A stretch of 64,000 bases of DNA from Taeniopygia guttata (Eukaryota; Chordata; Aves; Passeriformes; Estrildidae), in assembly GCF_048771995.1 (NCBI RefSeq), contig NC_133064.1, positions 30,421,001 through 30,485,000 of the forward strand. The letters run 5' to 3'. Position 1 is the first letter of the stretch; every line of letters begins with the position of its first letter. A program made the translations under genes and the position numbers. Of the stretch, positions 11,890-23,870 are shown piece by piece. A model generated the notes under the pieces. The model ran no database searches, had not been told where the DNA came from, and saw only the letters and a list, made by a program, of their open reading frames with translations.

Positions 11890-12800
11890 TTATTTTTCAT
11901 AAAAAACATATGAAAAATGATGCTTTTATCTCTAAACTCTCTAGGTCTTGCCTGCTACACCTCATATCATTTCAGAACATGGGATTTACAAATCTTAAAA
12001 TCCTTGAGAAAAATAACATTCACAGTTTAATTTTATTTTGGTGCAAAAAAGTCCCTTTTACTGCTGTTGTCCTTCGTCCTTGAGCAGCACCCCAGGTAAG
12101 GGCGTGCCGCAGAGCAGAGACTCCCCTGCAGCACTGGAGAAGAATACAGTGAGGTAGGTGTTGCCTCTGTGTCCGAAATGCCTCCACCTGAGGGACTCAG
12201 CCCTTGGAAAGGGACCCGGAGCAGCTCCTGAGGGACTCACATCCCCCCACCCCATCTCGTCCAGGAGCATTTTCGTCAGGTTTTCTCTTGCTGTCTTTTC
12301 CTGAAGCTGGAGTGATGGAGCAGCCTGGGGGGGCATCTGGGGTCAGCCAAGGTCTCTTCCCACCACCCTTTGTTGGGAGGGTCCATTGGAGTCTGGCAGC
12401 TGATAGCCCCAGGGCTTCGGTCTCCACTAAGAAGGTATTAGGCTTGGGCACTGTGAATGTCCTCAGCCTTGAGTCCTTACTTGAGCAGTGCAGGCCCTCA
12501 GTCAGGGCCCCATTCAGGGTGTGGTGGTCTTCTCTGCAGCTTTTGCAAAACAGTTTTATCATAATAGGCAAAAGTTCTTCATGAGGCTGTTTAAGTCATA
12601 AACAATAATATTTCAGTCTCCAACACACAGCAGTCCAGGATCATGGCTGGGCCAAGACTTGGTCCAAATTTTTTCCTGGGCCAAGACAAAATTTAGGAGC
12701 AGGTCCATTGACAATGCTGTAGTAACTGAGCTATCTCGGAATGAGATAGCAAGTGGTTGCCATGGCAACAGGATCTGCTCCAGGCCTCAGCTCATGCCCA
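11890..12800. other. Unrecognised region
   Basis: GC-moderate sequence with open frames of 124-126 codons on both strands around 12200-12580, neither resembling a known family. It could be the untranslated part of a host gene or an old repeat. Confidence 0.3.
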
Positions 12801-12829
12801 CCGCAACCACTTGTAGCAATGGATGATCT

Positions 12830-13165
12830 CCATGGAGCTGCTCCAGGACTGGTGTTAGCCATGGGTCTTGGTGCTGGACCTGGAGTGACAGGATGTGGGA
12901 GAATGGCTCCCCTCTGATAAAGAACAGGTTTAGATCAGCTTCCAGAAAAAAATCTTCCCTGTGAGGGTAGTGAGGTCCTGGCACAGGTTGCCCAGAGAAG
13001 CTGTTGCTGCCCCATTGCTGGATGTGTCCAAGGCCAGTTTGGGCAGGGCTTGCAGCAACTTCCACTACTGGAATCTGTCCCTGGCCATGGCAGGAGGGTT
13101 GGAAGTAGAGGCCCTTTAAGGTCCTTTCTAACCCATACCATTCTCTTATTCTATTATTCCATCAG
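12830..13165 (+). repeat. CR1 LINE 3' end, longer copy
   Basis: A continuous match to the well-known CR1 3' region: aaatcttccctgtgagggta, ctggcacaggttgcccagag, gtgtccaaggccagtttggg, ending ttctattattcc. Nearby 13240-13420 may be an older CR1 coding fragment. Confidence 0.85.
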
Positions 13166-13419
13166 TGGTGTGTGATATGGTATTTGGGGGTGTCTTGGGC
13201 AGAGCAACCACAAAATGACAGTTTTCCACTGTGAGGATAGAAAGGACGGGGCAACAGAACTGCCCCCTTGGATTACTGGAGGGCACATTTTGTCCTTTCT
13301 AGGAGATCCATTGACAGAGTCCCTTGGGAGTCAGTCCTGAAGGGAAAAGGAATCGAAAACTTAGGGGATTACAAGGATGTTGTGAGGTGATATAGCAAGA
13401 AAATTAGAAAGGCCAAAGC

Positions 13420-15940
13420 TTTTGTTGGTTGGTGTGGTTCTGGGCGTCCAGGAGTTTGAGGGGGTCCCCATGTGGTTTGGGAAGCCCTCGGGGTGGTTAA
13501 AGTGGCAGAGAGCTGGGATCCCAGAGACCCCCCCCAATCTCTCCCATGGACCCCCCAAATCTCCCCTAGAAACTCCAAACCCTCCCAGGGACCCCCAGAT
13601 CCCAACAGGACTCTCTCAGCTCCCTTTAGATCTATAAGCCTGTCCAAGGGAATGATACCAAAATTGGATGTCAAGTACACTTTCTAACACAATGTCAGGC
13701 ATTAGAAAGCAGGTGTTCTTTATCTGCCCAGGACACGCTGAAGGATTTCTCCTTTAATCTGATGTGTGCGGTGAAACTTTACCACAAGGTATGGTCCTGG
13801 AGGGACCGGGAACGGGTCACTGGTGGTCATATTCCCAGAATGTTTCCATATTGCAGGTGACCTTTCCTTAAGCATGCACTGTTACTTGTTACGTAACTTG
13901 ACAAAAACTCCACTATATTCCTCATTACCTATTTGTCCAGTGGCTCCAGCCATGCTTGTGATCCTCTAAGCATACCTTTACATCCTTTCAGATTTTTTGC
14001 CAGTTAGTCTTTAGGCTCCATCCAGCGCCTTCAGGGCAATTGAAAATGTCTCTTCTCTGTGTTATTTATCAGGAGCCCCAAAACCCTCCCAGGGACCCCC
14101 ATCTCCCCTTAGGGACCTTGTGGTTTGGGAGGTTCAGAGGGCTGAGGGGATCCCTGGGTAGTTTTGGGGGATCCTCATGGGGTTTTGGGGGTCCCTGGAT
14201 GGCTCTGGGGGTGAGGTCTCCTGTCTCTGGACAGTTTTGAAGATGTCTGTGGGGTTCAGGGTTTCCCCATTTTTCTGTCTTCATTTTAAGACAAAAGCCC
14301 TTTCATTTCCTGTTTGCCTTAGTCTGTCCTGCCTCCAGCTGGTTTTCTTCAGCTTTTTAGTCATTTGGGCCAGAATTTCCCATTCCTTGGAATTCCGTGC
14401 TGGGACTTGGGTCATTAATTTTGGGTAAAAGACATTTGGACTTGGTCTGTCCTTCCCCTGGTGTCATGGCACCAGAGGGTACCATGGGGACAGTGATTCT
14501 GGGAGTGCTTGGGTATTTTTTATTTGGGTCTAGAAGGAGTGACTTTGGGACAAACACTCTGTGTCTACAGGGGTCCGGGAATTCAAGAGCCAAGGGGCCA
14601 GTGAGTGGGGGAGAGTGGGGAAGAGTGGAGAGGCTTCTTTCCCTGTTTATATCTGGCTTTCCTTATTGTTTGGTGATGAGCAGAAATTGAGGATTTTTTC
14701 TGTCGAAATTTCACATTTTTTTTACCCTTATCTTTCCCCAGTTTTATGATTTTGCCTCATTTTTCCCAAAAGTTTCATAATTTTAATCCTTTTTCTTCCA
14801 AAATTTAGGGTTTTAAACTCTTTGCTTCCCAAGTTTTAAAATTTTTTGCCCATTTCTCCCTAAATCTCTGGATTTTTCCATTCTTGTTCACTTTTCTCCC
14901 AAATTTCAGATTTTTTTTCCCTCATCATGCCCAAAATTTTGTGGGTTTTTTCTTCCCTTTTTTGAGGCCAGATTGCACGTTTGGGAGGGTTTATGTGGGA
15001 CAAGGTGAGTGAAGTGTTTTCTGGATGTTGAGCTCCATTTTGATCCGAATTTGGGGGATGTTGGGCAATAAAATACCCATTTTGATTGAAACTGGGAGGA
15101 GTTGGGGGGAAATTCATCCTTTCCATGAAATTTTAGTGTGGATTTGGTGGAAATGGGGTATTGAGATGGCATCAAGGGCAGGGTTTGGTGGGAGGGCTGT
15201 GTCAGCATTTTAACCCCATTTTGATATGAATCTAGGTGATTTTAGTTAAAAATCATCTATATTTGGTGTGACTCTGATTTAGATGGAGATTCTGATGTGG
15301 CCTCAAGGTGGGAGGAGGATGAGGGGGAGAGATGTTTTATCTCTGTTTAATTCCCTTTTGACCAAAAGGGAGGGCATTGGGGGAAATAGTATTTTGACCC
15401 AAAATGGGAGAATTTGGGAAGAAAAACCATTTTGATCCAAACCTGGGGAATTTTGGACAAAAGTTTGAGTTTGAAATGTTTCAGGTGGATTTACAGGCAG
15501 TGGGGCCCAAAATAAGCCCCAAGAGATTTTTGTGAGGTGAAAAAAAGGCATTTTGGGGTATTAAAAGACATTTTGGGGTAATTTGGGAGTTATTTGAGGC
15601 TTCTGGACACACCCCAGGGTTCACATGGAATTTTCTCGTAAAATTACAGTTTTTCGTGATTTTTGGTGTTTTTCACAGGGACGGCACAAGGTTGGATATG
15701 GTGGCTGCTCCTTCCCTTCTGTGGTAAGTAAAAACCCTGTTTTCCATGCAAACTCCCCAAATTTCCTGGATTTTGTACGTATTTCCATGCTTTTTAGCAC
15801 AGAAAATGAAATCATCAATCCCTGGGCTTGTTTTTGTCAGAAAATTCCCCTTTTCCTTCATTTTACATTTTCTCCAACCACCTCTCAGCTGCAGATTTGT
15901 TATTTTTAACCAAAAAACCCATTTTGAAATTTTTTTTTAA
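13420..15940. repeat. Intron-type minisatellites (G-rich and ttttgatcc-like)
   Basis: 13420-13640 and 14060-14240 hold alternating gggtccc and cccaggga motifs with many G- or C-runs. From 14700 to 15940 the sequence is built from diverged words such as ccattttgat, aatttggg and aaattttccc with no clear fixed period. No coding sequence was recognised. Confidence 0.45.
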
Positions 15941-16059
15941 ATCCAAAAGCTTTTAGAATCTTCTACTTTTTTTTCATGAATGCCTCATTAATCTTCATGG
16001 GAAAAATCCCCTTTTTCTTCACTTTCTACAGAAAAAAAAAAAAATGCACTTTGTCCTGG

Positions 16060-18370
16060 TTATTTCCATTTACTTTGCGGGTGGCTTTTGTGTTTTTTTG
16101 GTTTTGTTTTATCTAAAATTCTAATGATCGGTTTTAATGTTTTTCCAAGACAAAACCCATATGCTGGAATTGTATTTTTTTTCAGGGAAAATATATATTT
16201 TTTTAAAAGGTATTTTTTAATGAAAAAAGTAACATTATTTTCTCTTTTTTCGTAAAAGCAGTTGGTTCCTAAGGGAAAACAACCTTTTTCTTCCTAATTT
16301 TCCTTGCTTTTTTCTATTTTTCACTAAAACCTTTTATCAACCCAATTTTTACATAGTGTTTTAAAGAAAAAAAACCCTTTTATTCCCTTTATATTTTCTT
16401 GTTTATTCTTTTTTTCTGGTTTAATTTTATTATAAGAAATTATTCATTAAGGAAAAAAGCCCTCTTGAACTCTGTTTAAGGTTTCAGGTATTTTTAAAGG
16501 AATAAAACTCTTTCACTCTGTTCTAATTATTAAAATCCCAATTGCTTATTTCCCTGTTCATTTCTCTTCAAATTCCCCTTTTTTAGAAAAACAACTCATT
16601 TTCATGTATCATTTTGGAAAGTCCCCTTTAATCCTATTTTTAATTCACAGTCAAACCTCATTATTCCCTATTTTTCCCCCAAAACACTCAAATTCCATTT
16701 TTTCCTGAAAAAATCACCAGAATCATTTTTTATCCAACATCCCAAATTTCCTATTTTTTTAAATTTAAAAAAAAATCCATATGATTTTTATATGTTGGGG
16801 ATATATTAATAATATACATACACTACTATACTTCTATATGAATGTGTAATATTATCTCTACTTTAATTATATAAAAATACAACATATGTTGCTATTATCA
16901 TTATTCTTATTTGCATTTTTTAGTAAAAATTTCCGTGAAAATTCAGTATAAAATTATTTAAAAGTTTATATGGATATACAAAAAATGTGGACTACAAAAA
17001 CTCATAATATATTTTCTATTCATATATTAGTGCATTTATTAATAAAGTCCACTATATATTGCTAATATATATCACTATTTCTAGTTATTAAGAGAATTAT
17101 AAATGATAGATTACATATAAATTACTATAAATATAATTATATAATACAATGAAAGATTATTTTACAATGTCATATGACATAGAGTTGCATAACATCATAT
17201 GAATTACATTATGTTTTAGTATTATAAGGTATTATAACTTTTTGTAAATTATGGATATTATACTAAATATCATATGTATATATTATTATATTTTGTGCTA
17301 TGATATAATATTGTATTATAATTATTATTATAATATTGTATTATGATTACTATTATATTTGCTATATTGATTACGTATAATGATAGATTATATTGCAATA
17401 TAGTATAATATAATGGTATATTAATTCTATTCTGGTGTCTAATATATTATTTACCTTTGTAATTTTGCTCCTTACTGCTTATTTTAGCTTGGTTCTTACT
17501 GGTTGTTTCCCAAACTGTTTCCATGAAACAAGAAATAAAATTATTTAAAATCATTATCTGTATAATTTTATAGAGAAAATATAAATCATCTGCTGCTGTA
17601 AGTAATTATAAAAATAACATGTAAATTTATTTTCTACTATGATTAATACTGAAATAAATTAAATAGCCACAGCATTCATTATTATATTACGTTAATTATT
17701 TTTGAGATTTATGGATTTGGATTAAATTTTTGCTGATATTTCTATCAAAATTAAGTAAAAAACAATAGAAAAAATGCTACTATATATTTAAATATAAGTA
17801 TTGTATATCACAGTATTACAATTAGACATCTGTATAATAATAACATAGAAAACTATATAGCTAAATTATATAATAGATAACAAGTATAATAATACCATAA
17901 CAGGCTCAAATGTATTTGAGATTTTTTTACTGATATATGAGTCTTATATTATTGATATTTTATCAGTATGCTAATAAGTAGTAATATACTAAAGTATATT
18001 ACATAATACTATTAATATATCAAGAACGCAGGGTACAATAATATAAATATCTAGTTATATTGTTGTATTAAGGTATAGTATTTTATATAACTAATATTAG
18101 TTAATAATACAATATTATTTCTTACAATTAACACATTGATTTATATTTTAATAATTTGTTAATAGAATGGAAATGTTGTTTATTAACATAACAAACTGTA
18201 AATAGAATTTCTATTATGATTATATATAAAACTAGACTTTATAAATTGGATACTGTAGTCATATCTTTTATGTAATTTCAGTACAATTTCTACAGCAAAA
18301 TAGGAAAATTCATATATAAATGCATACAGAATTGATATAAAAATATAAATATAAAAACATAAAAGCCCCA
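16060..18370. other. AT-rich island, about 2.3 kb
   Basis: Almost entirely A and T, dominated from 16790 by ta, ata and taata steps. It is unlike any other stretch of the window and ends abruptly at the first FCGBP-like exon. No coding sequence. The composition would favour DNA unwinding and AT-microsatellite instability. Confidence 0.7.
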
Positions 18371-18434
18371 TTTATATAACCCCTTGGTTAATATAAAAAT
18401 TAACCAAAGCCCCCTTTTTCTTTCGTTTTCCCAG

Positions 18435-19616
18435 CGCTCTCCAGTGCCAGCTACTGGGGCCGTGACTTCTGGCTGTGTTCCCCAGAACCATGACGACTCC
18501 TCCAGTGCGTAGCTGCAGCTGCTACTCACCTCCTGTGACCCTGCTGACACTCAGGTGTCAGTGATGCTCTGCGGTGGCTCTGTCACCCAGAACATCACCC
18601 TGAGGCCAAATGTCACTGTGACCTTGCCCCTCTCTGCTAACCTGGAACTCACTGGAGGCTGCACTTCCCATAAAACCTTGGTGGTCCAGGCGAGTGCTGA
18701 TAACTCAATGGTGTCTGTCAGCACCACGGGCTACACTGTGGGTGCCACTGCCCTCCTACCTGTGGAGAGCCTGGGCAACAGGTACTGTGTGGTGACACCT
18801 GTTGGGAATTACACCTACAGCCTGAGTTCATGGTGGCCAGCAGCGCCACCACCATCGCCACTTTCCACTATGCTAGGGCCACCTACGTCCCTGTTGCGGT
18901 GCTCTGCCTATTCCTGCAGCCCTACCACAGCCTGCAGCTCCAGAGCATCCAGGACTTCACTGGCACAGTTGTAGTGGCCGACACCCCTGTGGCCGTCCTC
19001 AGTGGCCACACCTGTGTCAAGGTGTTTGCTGGCTTTGACTTTGTGGTGGAGCAGCTCCTCCCAATGACAGCGTGGGGGAGGAGCTATGTGGTGCCACCCA
19101 ACCCACGGCAGACAGAGGTTGACTTTGTTTATGTGGTGATGGATGAAGACAACACCATCACCTACAACACCGCGAGCAGGAATGCCACTGTGGCCATGGT
19201 GACAGGGAAGGTGCAGACTTCTGTTCTGAACCATAATTCCCACCTGTACATCAGTGTGGTGGTGGCAGTGCAGGTGGTGTTTTTCTTCAGCGGATCATCT
19301 TGGCAAGATCCCTTCCTCCTTGTTGTCCCACCTGTCAGTGCCCGTTGCGCTGTGTTCCACTTCAGCAGTGTGCCCAGCCAGTATAACCATGCCATCCTCA
19401 TTGCACCCACCACTGCCACTGCCACCACTACCCTCAGTCATCCTCCAGATAACACCGTAGCATGGCAGGCCAGTCCTAGCACAGATTTCTCCTGGGCCAG
19501 TATCACCCTGAGTGAAACAATGCAGAGCGCTGAGAACTCACAGATGCCCATTGGACTTGTGGTGTTTAGGTTCCAGAGTCACGCTGGATATGGCTTCCTG
19601 GAAATCTGTGCTGCCA
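18435..19616 (+). pseudogene. FCGBP-like: FCGBP-like exon: IgGFc-binding N-terminal domain
   Basis: Starts after a ttttcccag acceptor and ends at a GTGAGT donor. The translation follows the IgGFc-binding protein N-terminal domain: GRDF start, a TVTLPL segment, LVVQASADNSMVSV, VESLGNRYCVVTP, LQPYHSLQLQSIQDFTGT, VAVLSGHTCVKVF, QLLPMTAWGRSYVVPP and DPFLLVVPPVSA. It should encode a secreted mucus-type protein. Breaks: a +1 shift near 18469, an in-frame stop near 18515, and another shift near 18826. No upstream signal-peptide exon was recognised. Known family members bind or stabilise the mucus layer; here the copy looks inactive unless the breaks are assembly errors. Confidence 0.8.
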
Positions 19617-19702
19617 GTGAGTACAGTCAGTCCATTGTTGTGTCACCCCAATGGTTGGGTGTTGTGCAGTTGACCATGCATAGGTTTTCCCCTTTTTTTC
19701 AG

Positions 19703-20032
19703 TCCCCACACTGCTCTCCTGTGAGGATTTGGTATACGAGGAGAGATGTGAGATGGATGGACAACCAGAGTGCATCCAGGAGACTTTCTCCACCTGTTGG
19801 CTCGCTGGCGGGCCACTCTACTGCAGTTTTGATGGAAAGACCTTTGATTTCATGGGAACATGTGCCTACACCTTGACCACCATCTGCGATCCCGATCCCA
19901 CCCTTCCTGCTTTCTCTGTTGTGGCCGAAAAGAGGGCAAATGGGAACTCCAGTTTGCTCCATTGGCTCCATCACCATCCATGTCGACAACGTCACTGTCA
20001 CTGCTTTCCCATCAGAGAATGGGATGGTGAGG
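19703..20032 (+). pseudogene. FCGBP-like: FCGBP-like exon: start of first VWD domain
   Basis: Joined to the previous exon through an 86-bp intron with matching phase (GTGAGT donor, polypyrimidine tract and cag acceptor). It encodes a Cys-rich linker and then CSFDGKTFDFMGTCAYTL, the classic start of a von Willebrand factor D domain, followed by GSITIHVDNVTVTAF in a different frame. A one-base shift lies near 19945. The exon ends at agg|gtaagc. Confidence 0.8.
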
Positions 20033-20238
20033 GTAAGCAAAAACCATCATAATTTCCCAATTTTTAAAAATTTTTGCTGAAATTACATATTTAGCAATGA
20101 TCTTGAGGGTCTTTTCCTAAATAATTCCTAGATTTCCTGGTGTGCAGGTAACACTTGCATGAAAACACTTCTAGTTTTCTTGAACTCTGTACCCAATTTT
20201 GATGGGTTTTGGTTGTTTTGATGGTTGTTGTTCTGCAG

Positions 20239-20791
20239 GTGAACAACCACCTCTCGCGCCTCCCCATCTTCTCCCATGGGAAGCTCCACATCCACCAGAA
20301 GGGTAAATCCATGTTGATCCAATCAAATTTCAAGCTGAAAGTCCTCTACAAGTGGGATGATCATGTAGTAATCAAACTTCTGGCTGCTCTTTCTGGAAAA
20401 GTCTGTGGAATGTGCAGGAACAACAGGGAACTCTGGGATGATGCACTCTGTCTTGATGGTAAACAGGCGTGTGATATTGTGGAGTTTGCGCGGAGCTGGA
20501 AGGTGACCAGTGAGAGCGGCCACTGCCTGGACACCTGTAGTGAGGACTGTAAGCTGTGTGGATGGGACCAGGTGGTGACATACAAGGCAGAGACCTGGTG
20601 TGGGAAGTTGTCCCACATTCTGGGCTGTTCTGGTCATGTCATGACACTATCACTCCCAGTATCTATGTGAAGAACTGTATCTACGACCTGTGTGCCAATG
20701 AGGGGCATCGCACTGTGCTGTGCCATGCCTTCTAGATCTATGCTGATAACTGCCAGGAGGAGGGATCAATGTTTCCAATTGGAGGACAACA
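20239..20791 (+). pseudogene. FCGBP-like: FCGBP-like exon: VWD end and C8 domain
   Basis: Begins VNNHLSRLPI after a ctgcag acceptor. It contains GKVCGMCRNN, where VWD domains have the CGLCGN signature, then the C8 Cys pattern (CLDTCSEDCKLC, then IYVKNCIYDLCANEG). Breaks: a duplicated gtcat at about 20633-20642 shifts the frame, and a TAG interrupts the C8 domain near 20734. It ends at a GTGAGA donor. Confidence 0.8.
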
Positions 20792-20869
20792 GTGAGATGT
20801 CATGAGTAGAGGATGGTTGGGTGAAAATAGTCCTTGGGGTAAGTAGAGCCTAATTAATATGGGACTAAA

Positions 20870-21130
20870 GATCCACGGACTCATGGCTTGGGAAAGGTTA
20901 TGGCAGCAAATCCAAGCAGGAAATCCATGGAAATCCAGGAATATTCCAGAAAGTTCATGTAGAAAGTCTACAAAGTCCATGGAGTCTCTAGAAAGTCTGA
21001 GCAGGAAGTCCAGGAAGTCTGCAGAGACTCCAGAAAGTCCAGGTAGAGTGTCCAGGAAGTCCATGGAGACTTCAAGAAATCAATGGAGACTCCTTAAAAT
21101 CCATGGAGACTCCAGGGTACAGATAGTCAA
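20870..21130 (+). repeat. Intronic minisatellite, ggaagtccatggagac-like unit
   Basis: Diverged repeats of roughly 20-28 bp built on agtccatggagactcc and agaaagtcca, filling the intron between the C8 and TIL exons. No other role was seen. Confidence 0.65.
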
Positions 21131-21188
21131 AGAAGTCTGTCCCACTATGTGCCACCCCACCCTGACTGCTGTCTCCCTCCCTGTCCAG

Positions 21189-21774
21189 CTCTCAGTTGCC
21201 TGCCCAACAGCACCCACAGCACTTGTGGCCTTGCCTGCCTCCCTACCTGTAGCATCCCCACTGTGTCATCCAGCTGTTCCACTGTCAGCACCTGTGTGGA
21301 CACCTATGTATCCTTGATGCCAACACCTGCACTGCCCCCTCTGAATGTGGCTGTGTCTTTCAAGGTCTCTTCTATGGCCTTGGCAAGGAATTTTGGGGTG
21401 ACCTCACTTGCACCCAATGCTCTGAGTGTGACGCGGAGCGGCGGCAGGCAGTGTACCGGGATTCTGGTTGTACCACTAAGGAGGAATGCGGAGTGGAGGA
21501 GGGGATCTAGGATTGTTATCCCAAAATTTTTGGGGTCTGCACCACTGTTGGAGCCACCCACTATGAGACCTTTAATCAAAGGAGGTTTATCTTCCAGGGG
21601 ATGTGTGTCTTACCTGCTGGTTGGGTTGTGTGAGGACACCCAAAATTTGGTGGGATTCCAGGTGTTGATGCAGAATGGCCACCAAAGTGACAACCTCATA
21701 TCGTCCGTTGCCGTGGTGACAAAGTCTACAACAAAACCATCAGCATCAGCAGGGAACATCCTGGAAAAATCATG
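21189..21774 (+). pseudogene. FCGBP-like: FCGBP-like exon: TIL, VWC-like and second VWD start
   Basis: After a ctgtccag acceptor, it reads a trypsin-inhibitor-like Cys pattern (CLPNSTHSTCGLACLPTC, then SECGCVFQGLFYGLGKEFW). A VWD start follows (ATHYETFNQRRFIFQGMC) and then VLMQNGHQSDN. The pieces lie in different frames, with an in-frame stop near 21510. It ends at catg|gtgagt. Confidence 0.75.
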
Positions 21775-21894
21775 GTGAGTTTAGGAAGTGGTCCTTTATC
21801 TTTTCACTGCATTCGCCACCTCATCCCAAACCTCATCCCAAACCTCATTGCATTAACTAATGATTGAATCTGAAATGTAATTAAACCAATATAA

Positions 21895-22165
21895 TTGGTG
21901 TGCTCTGGCTGTTGAAAACAGAATTCTCTGTCAGACCCAAATGTTACCAATTTTTATGGTTTTCCTCACAGACCAATGAGTGGTTGGTCAGCTTCCTCAT
22001 GGGACTTGGACCTTACCATACTCTTGCATCCCAAATATAATTCAATCCAAAATTTAAATTAAATTGAAGCAGTTTGGTTGCTCTGGCTGTTGAAAATAGT
22101 TGGAATTTACCATCAGACTACAAATGTGATCACTCTTTATGGTTTTCTCCCCAGACTAGTGAGAG
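21895..22165 (+). repeat. Tandem duplication of an intron 3' end with its splice acceptor
   Basis: About 21895-21985 and 22075-22165 are similar in order: gctctggctgttgaaaa, gtcagacccaaatgt versus atcagactacaaatgt, tttttatggttttc, then a ctcacag or cccag acceptor followed by ac(c/t)a(a/g)tgag. The period is about 180 bp. Only the first copy is followed by plausible exon sequence (TNEWLVSFLMGL). Confidence 0.6.
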
Positions 22166-22584
22166 TTGTTTGCAGCGGTTTGGCAGAAGCTGCTGAGGCC
22201 ACCGCCTTCCCAAGAGTGTCTACTCTAGGAAGGGATAGCCCAGTGAGCACCAGACATGAGCACCACCCAGTTCACGCCACCAGATGGTATGTTGCAAGTC
22301 AGTGGAAAAAGCTGGCAGCAGGGGGTTTTTTTATAGCGTTCCAGTGGTAGTTTATCGCACCTACACACCAAAGAGTCCAGGGATAAAGAACAGCAGAGGA
22401 TCCAGGGTTTTATATGGGACAAGGGAGGCAGAGCATCAGGTCTGAGGGCCAATGGGTAGAGGGACCAGAGGTGATGCAAAGGTGGTGTTACAGGGGAAAA
22501 ACCAACAGGTATTCAGGGGAGGAACAGTAAGGAATGGGCACTAATGGGATAAATGGGAGTGAGGAACATTCTGGAACTGGGGAG
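22166..22584. other. Unclassified repeat-like sequence flanking the 22585 LTR
   Basis: Does not resemble the gene's exons. Together with 23159-23220 it may be an older element into which the 22585-23153 LTR inserted. No termini could be defined. Confidence 0.35.
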
Positions 22585-23153
22585 TATCGCCGGCCGGGGG
22601 ACTGTGTACAAATCACAAATGGGACGGGACTGCTGAGGAACGTGTCTCGAGCTGTTTATTTTCCATCATCAGTCTCATTACATGGTTATGACAATGGGAA
22701 GATGCCAGCAGCTCACATCCCAGGCAGCAGACAAAGAACTTAATATTACAACTTATTTTAAAAGCTTTTTGACCAATCACACAAAGCAAAAGCATATTGA
22801 CAGTAGTTCTATCCAGCCACTATAAGCACAAGTACCTTTGGTTAAAACAATGCTCACTTATTTAGAATAAAATACCTGCTTGTAAGCCTTAAGATACACT
22901 GCACAGAGCTCCATTATTAAGCTTAGAACTTCCTAATATCTCGACTAGATATACTTTTCAGTAAGTTAGGGAGTTATTCTAGCCAAGTGCTAATACACAG
23001 ACCATTGTTCTATTTGTCCTTACTTTCTACTCCTTGTATAATTTTTCTGCTGAGAAATCTTATGTCTACTGCCTAGTTCTAAGTGCAGTTCCGCTGTCTC
23101 TGAGGCCTGCCTTTTGCAACTTGCCCAAAACTCTGATTTTAAGGATTCCGACA
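22585..23153 (-). repeat. Solo LTR, class II, TGTCGGAA-type
   Basis: The minus-strand start TGTCGGAATCC resembles the start of the 5409-6068 LTR. The other end is TATCG, one mismatch from the expected inverted terminus. It is flanked by GGGAG at 22580-22584 and 23154-23158. A minus-strand AATAAA lies near 22660. It sits in an FCGBP-like intron. Confidence 0.75.
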
Positions 23154-23220
23154 GGGAGTAGAACAGGGGTGATGTAACTAGGATCATTACCATAACAAGG
23201 CAAGGGACTGTGGGGGAGCA

Positions 23221-23573
23221 TCCCACTGGGTTGCCCTGTCTTAAAGATGAGTGTCTTCCCAGAGCATCCCAGTCTCAGCATCCCCTTCATTGTCCTGGGA
23301 TGCAACAGTTGGTCAACCTCCCATATCACCACAGTGTAAGGAAGATTGTTGTCTATCGCAGTGAGCAGGTTGTAGAGACCAATTTTGGCCTTATTGTCAC
23401 CTACAATTGGCACAGCCACGTCACTGCCAAATGGCTTTGCCAACACCCTGTGTGGGCTTGTGGGAACTACATTGGTGCTGCCAGCAACAACATGATGATG
23501 AGGAACAACCATGTGGCATCAGACCCAGATGCCTTTGGGAGCAGCTGGAAGGTCACAGATGTCCCAGGATGTG
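23221..23573 (+). pseudogene. FCGBP-like: FCGBP-like exon: second VWD end
   Basis: Reads VVETNFGLIVTYNWHSHVTA, then a degenerate CGLCGN region (VWACGNYIGAASNN) and DPDAFGSSWKVTDVPGC, in one open frame from about 23330. It ends at gatgtg|gtgaga. The start of the exon is uncertain because repeats abut it. Confidence 0.75.
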
Positions 23574-23626
23574 GTGAGAGGTCAACAGTGTAATGTTCCA
23601 GCACTGTCACACCTTCCTGGCTGCAG

Positions 23627-23870
23627 CAGGAAGTCTCTGGGTTGGGGTGTGAAATTATTTTGGAAGTGGATGGACCGTTTAGAGCATGTCATGGTCATGC
23701 TGATGGCCACCAGTACTTCCAGAGCTGCATCCATGACTCCTGCCTGTTCTCTGATCAGGAAGAAGGGATGTGTCCAATCATTGCCCTCTACACCAGCACA
23801 TGCCAGGCTGCTGGTGTGTCCATCAAGAGGTGGAGGACAGATAATTTCTGCTGTAAATTGGGATAATTGG
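23627..23870 (+). pseudogene. FCGBP-like: FCGBP-like exon: second C8 domain
   Basis: Open frame with CEIILEVDGPFRACHGHADG, YFQSCIHDSC and STCQAAGVSIKRWRTDNFC, the C8 Cys spacing. Exon limits are approximate: acceptor ctgcag before 23627; no sure donor. Confidence 0.75.

Noticed and set aside
12058..12584. Possible host coding exon on either strand
   Set aside because: Overlapping open frames on both strands, no domain, no splice signals that fit; kept only as an unrecognised region.
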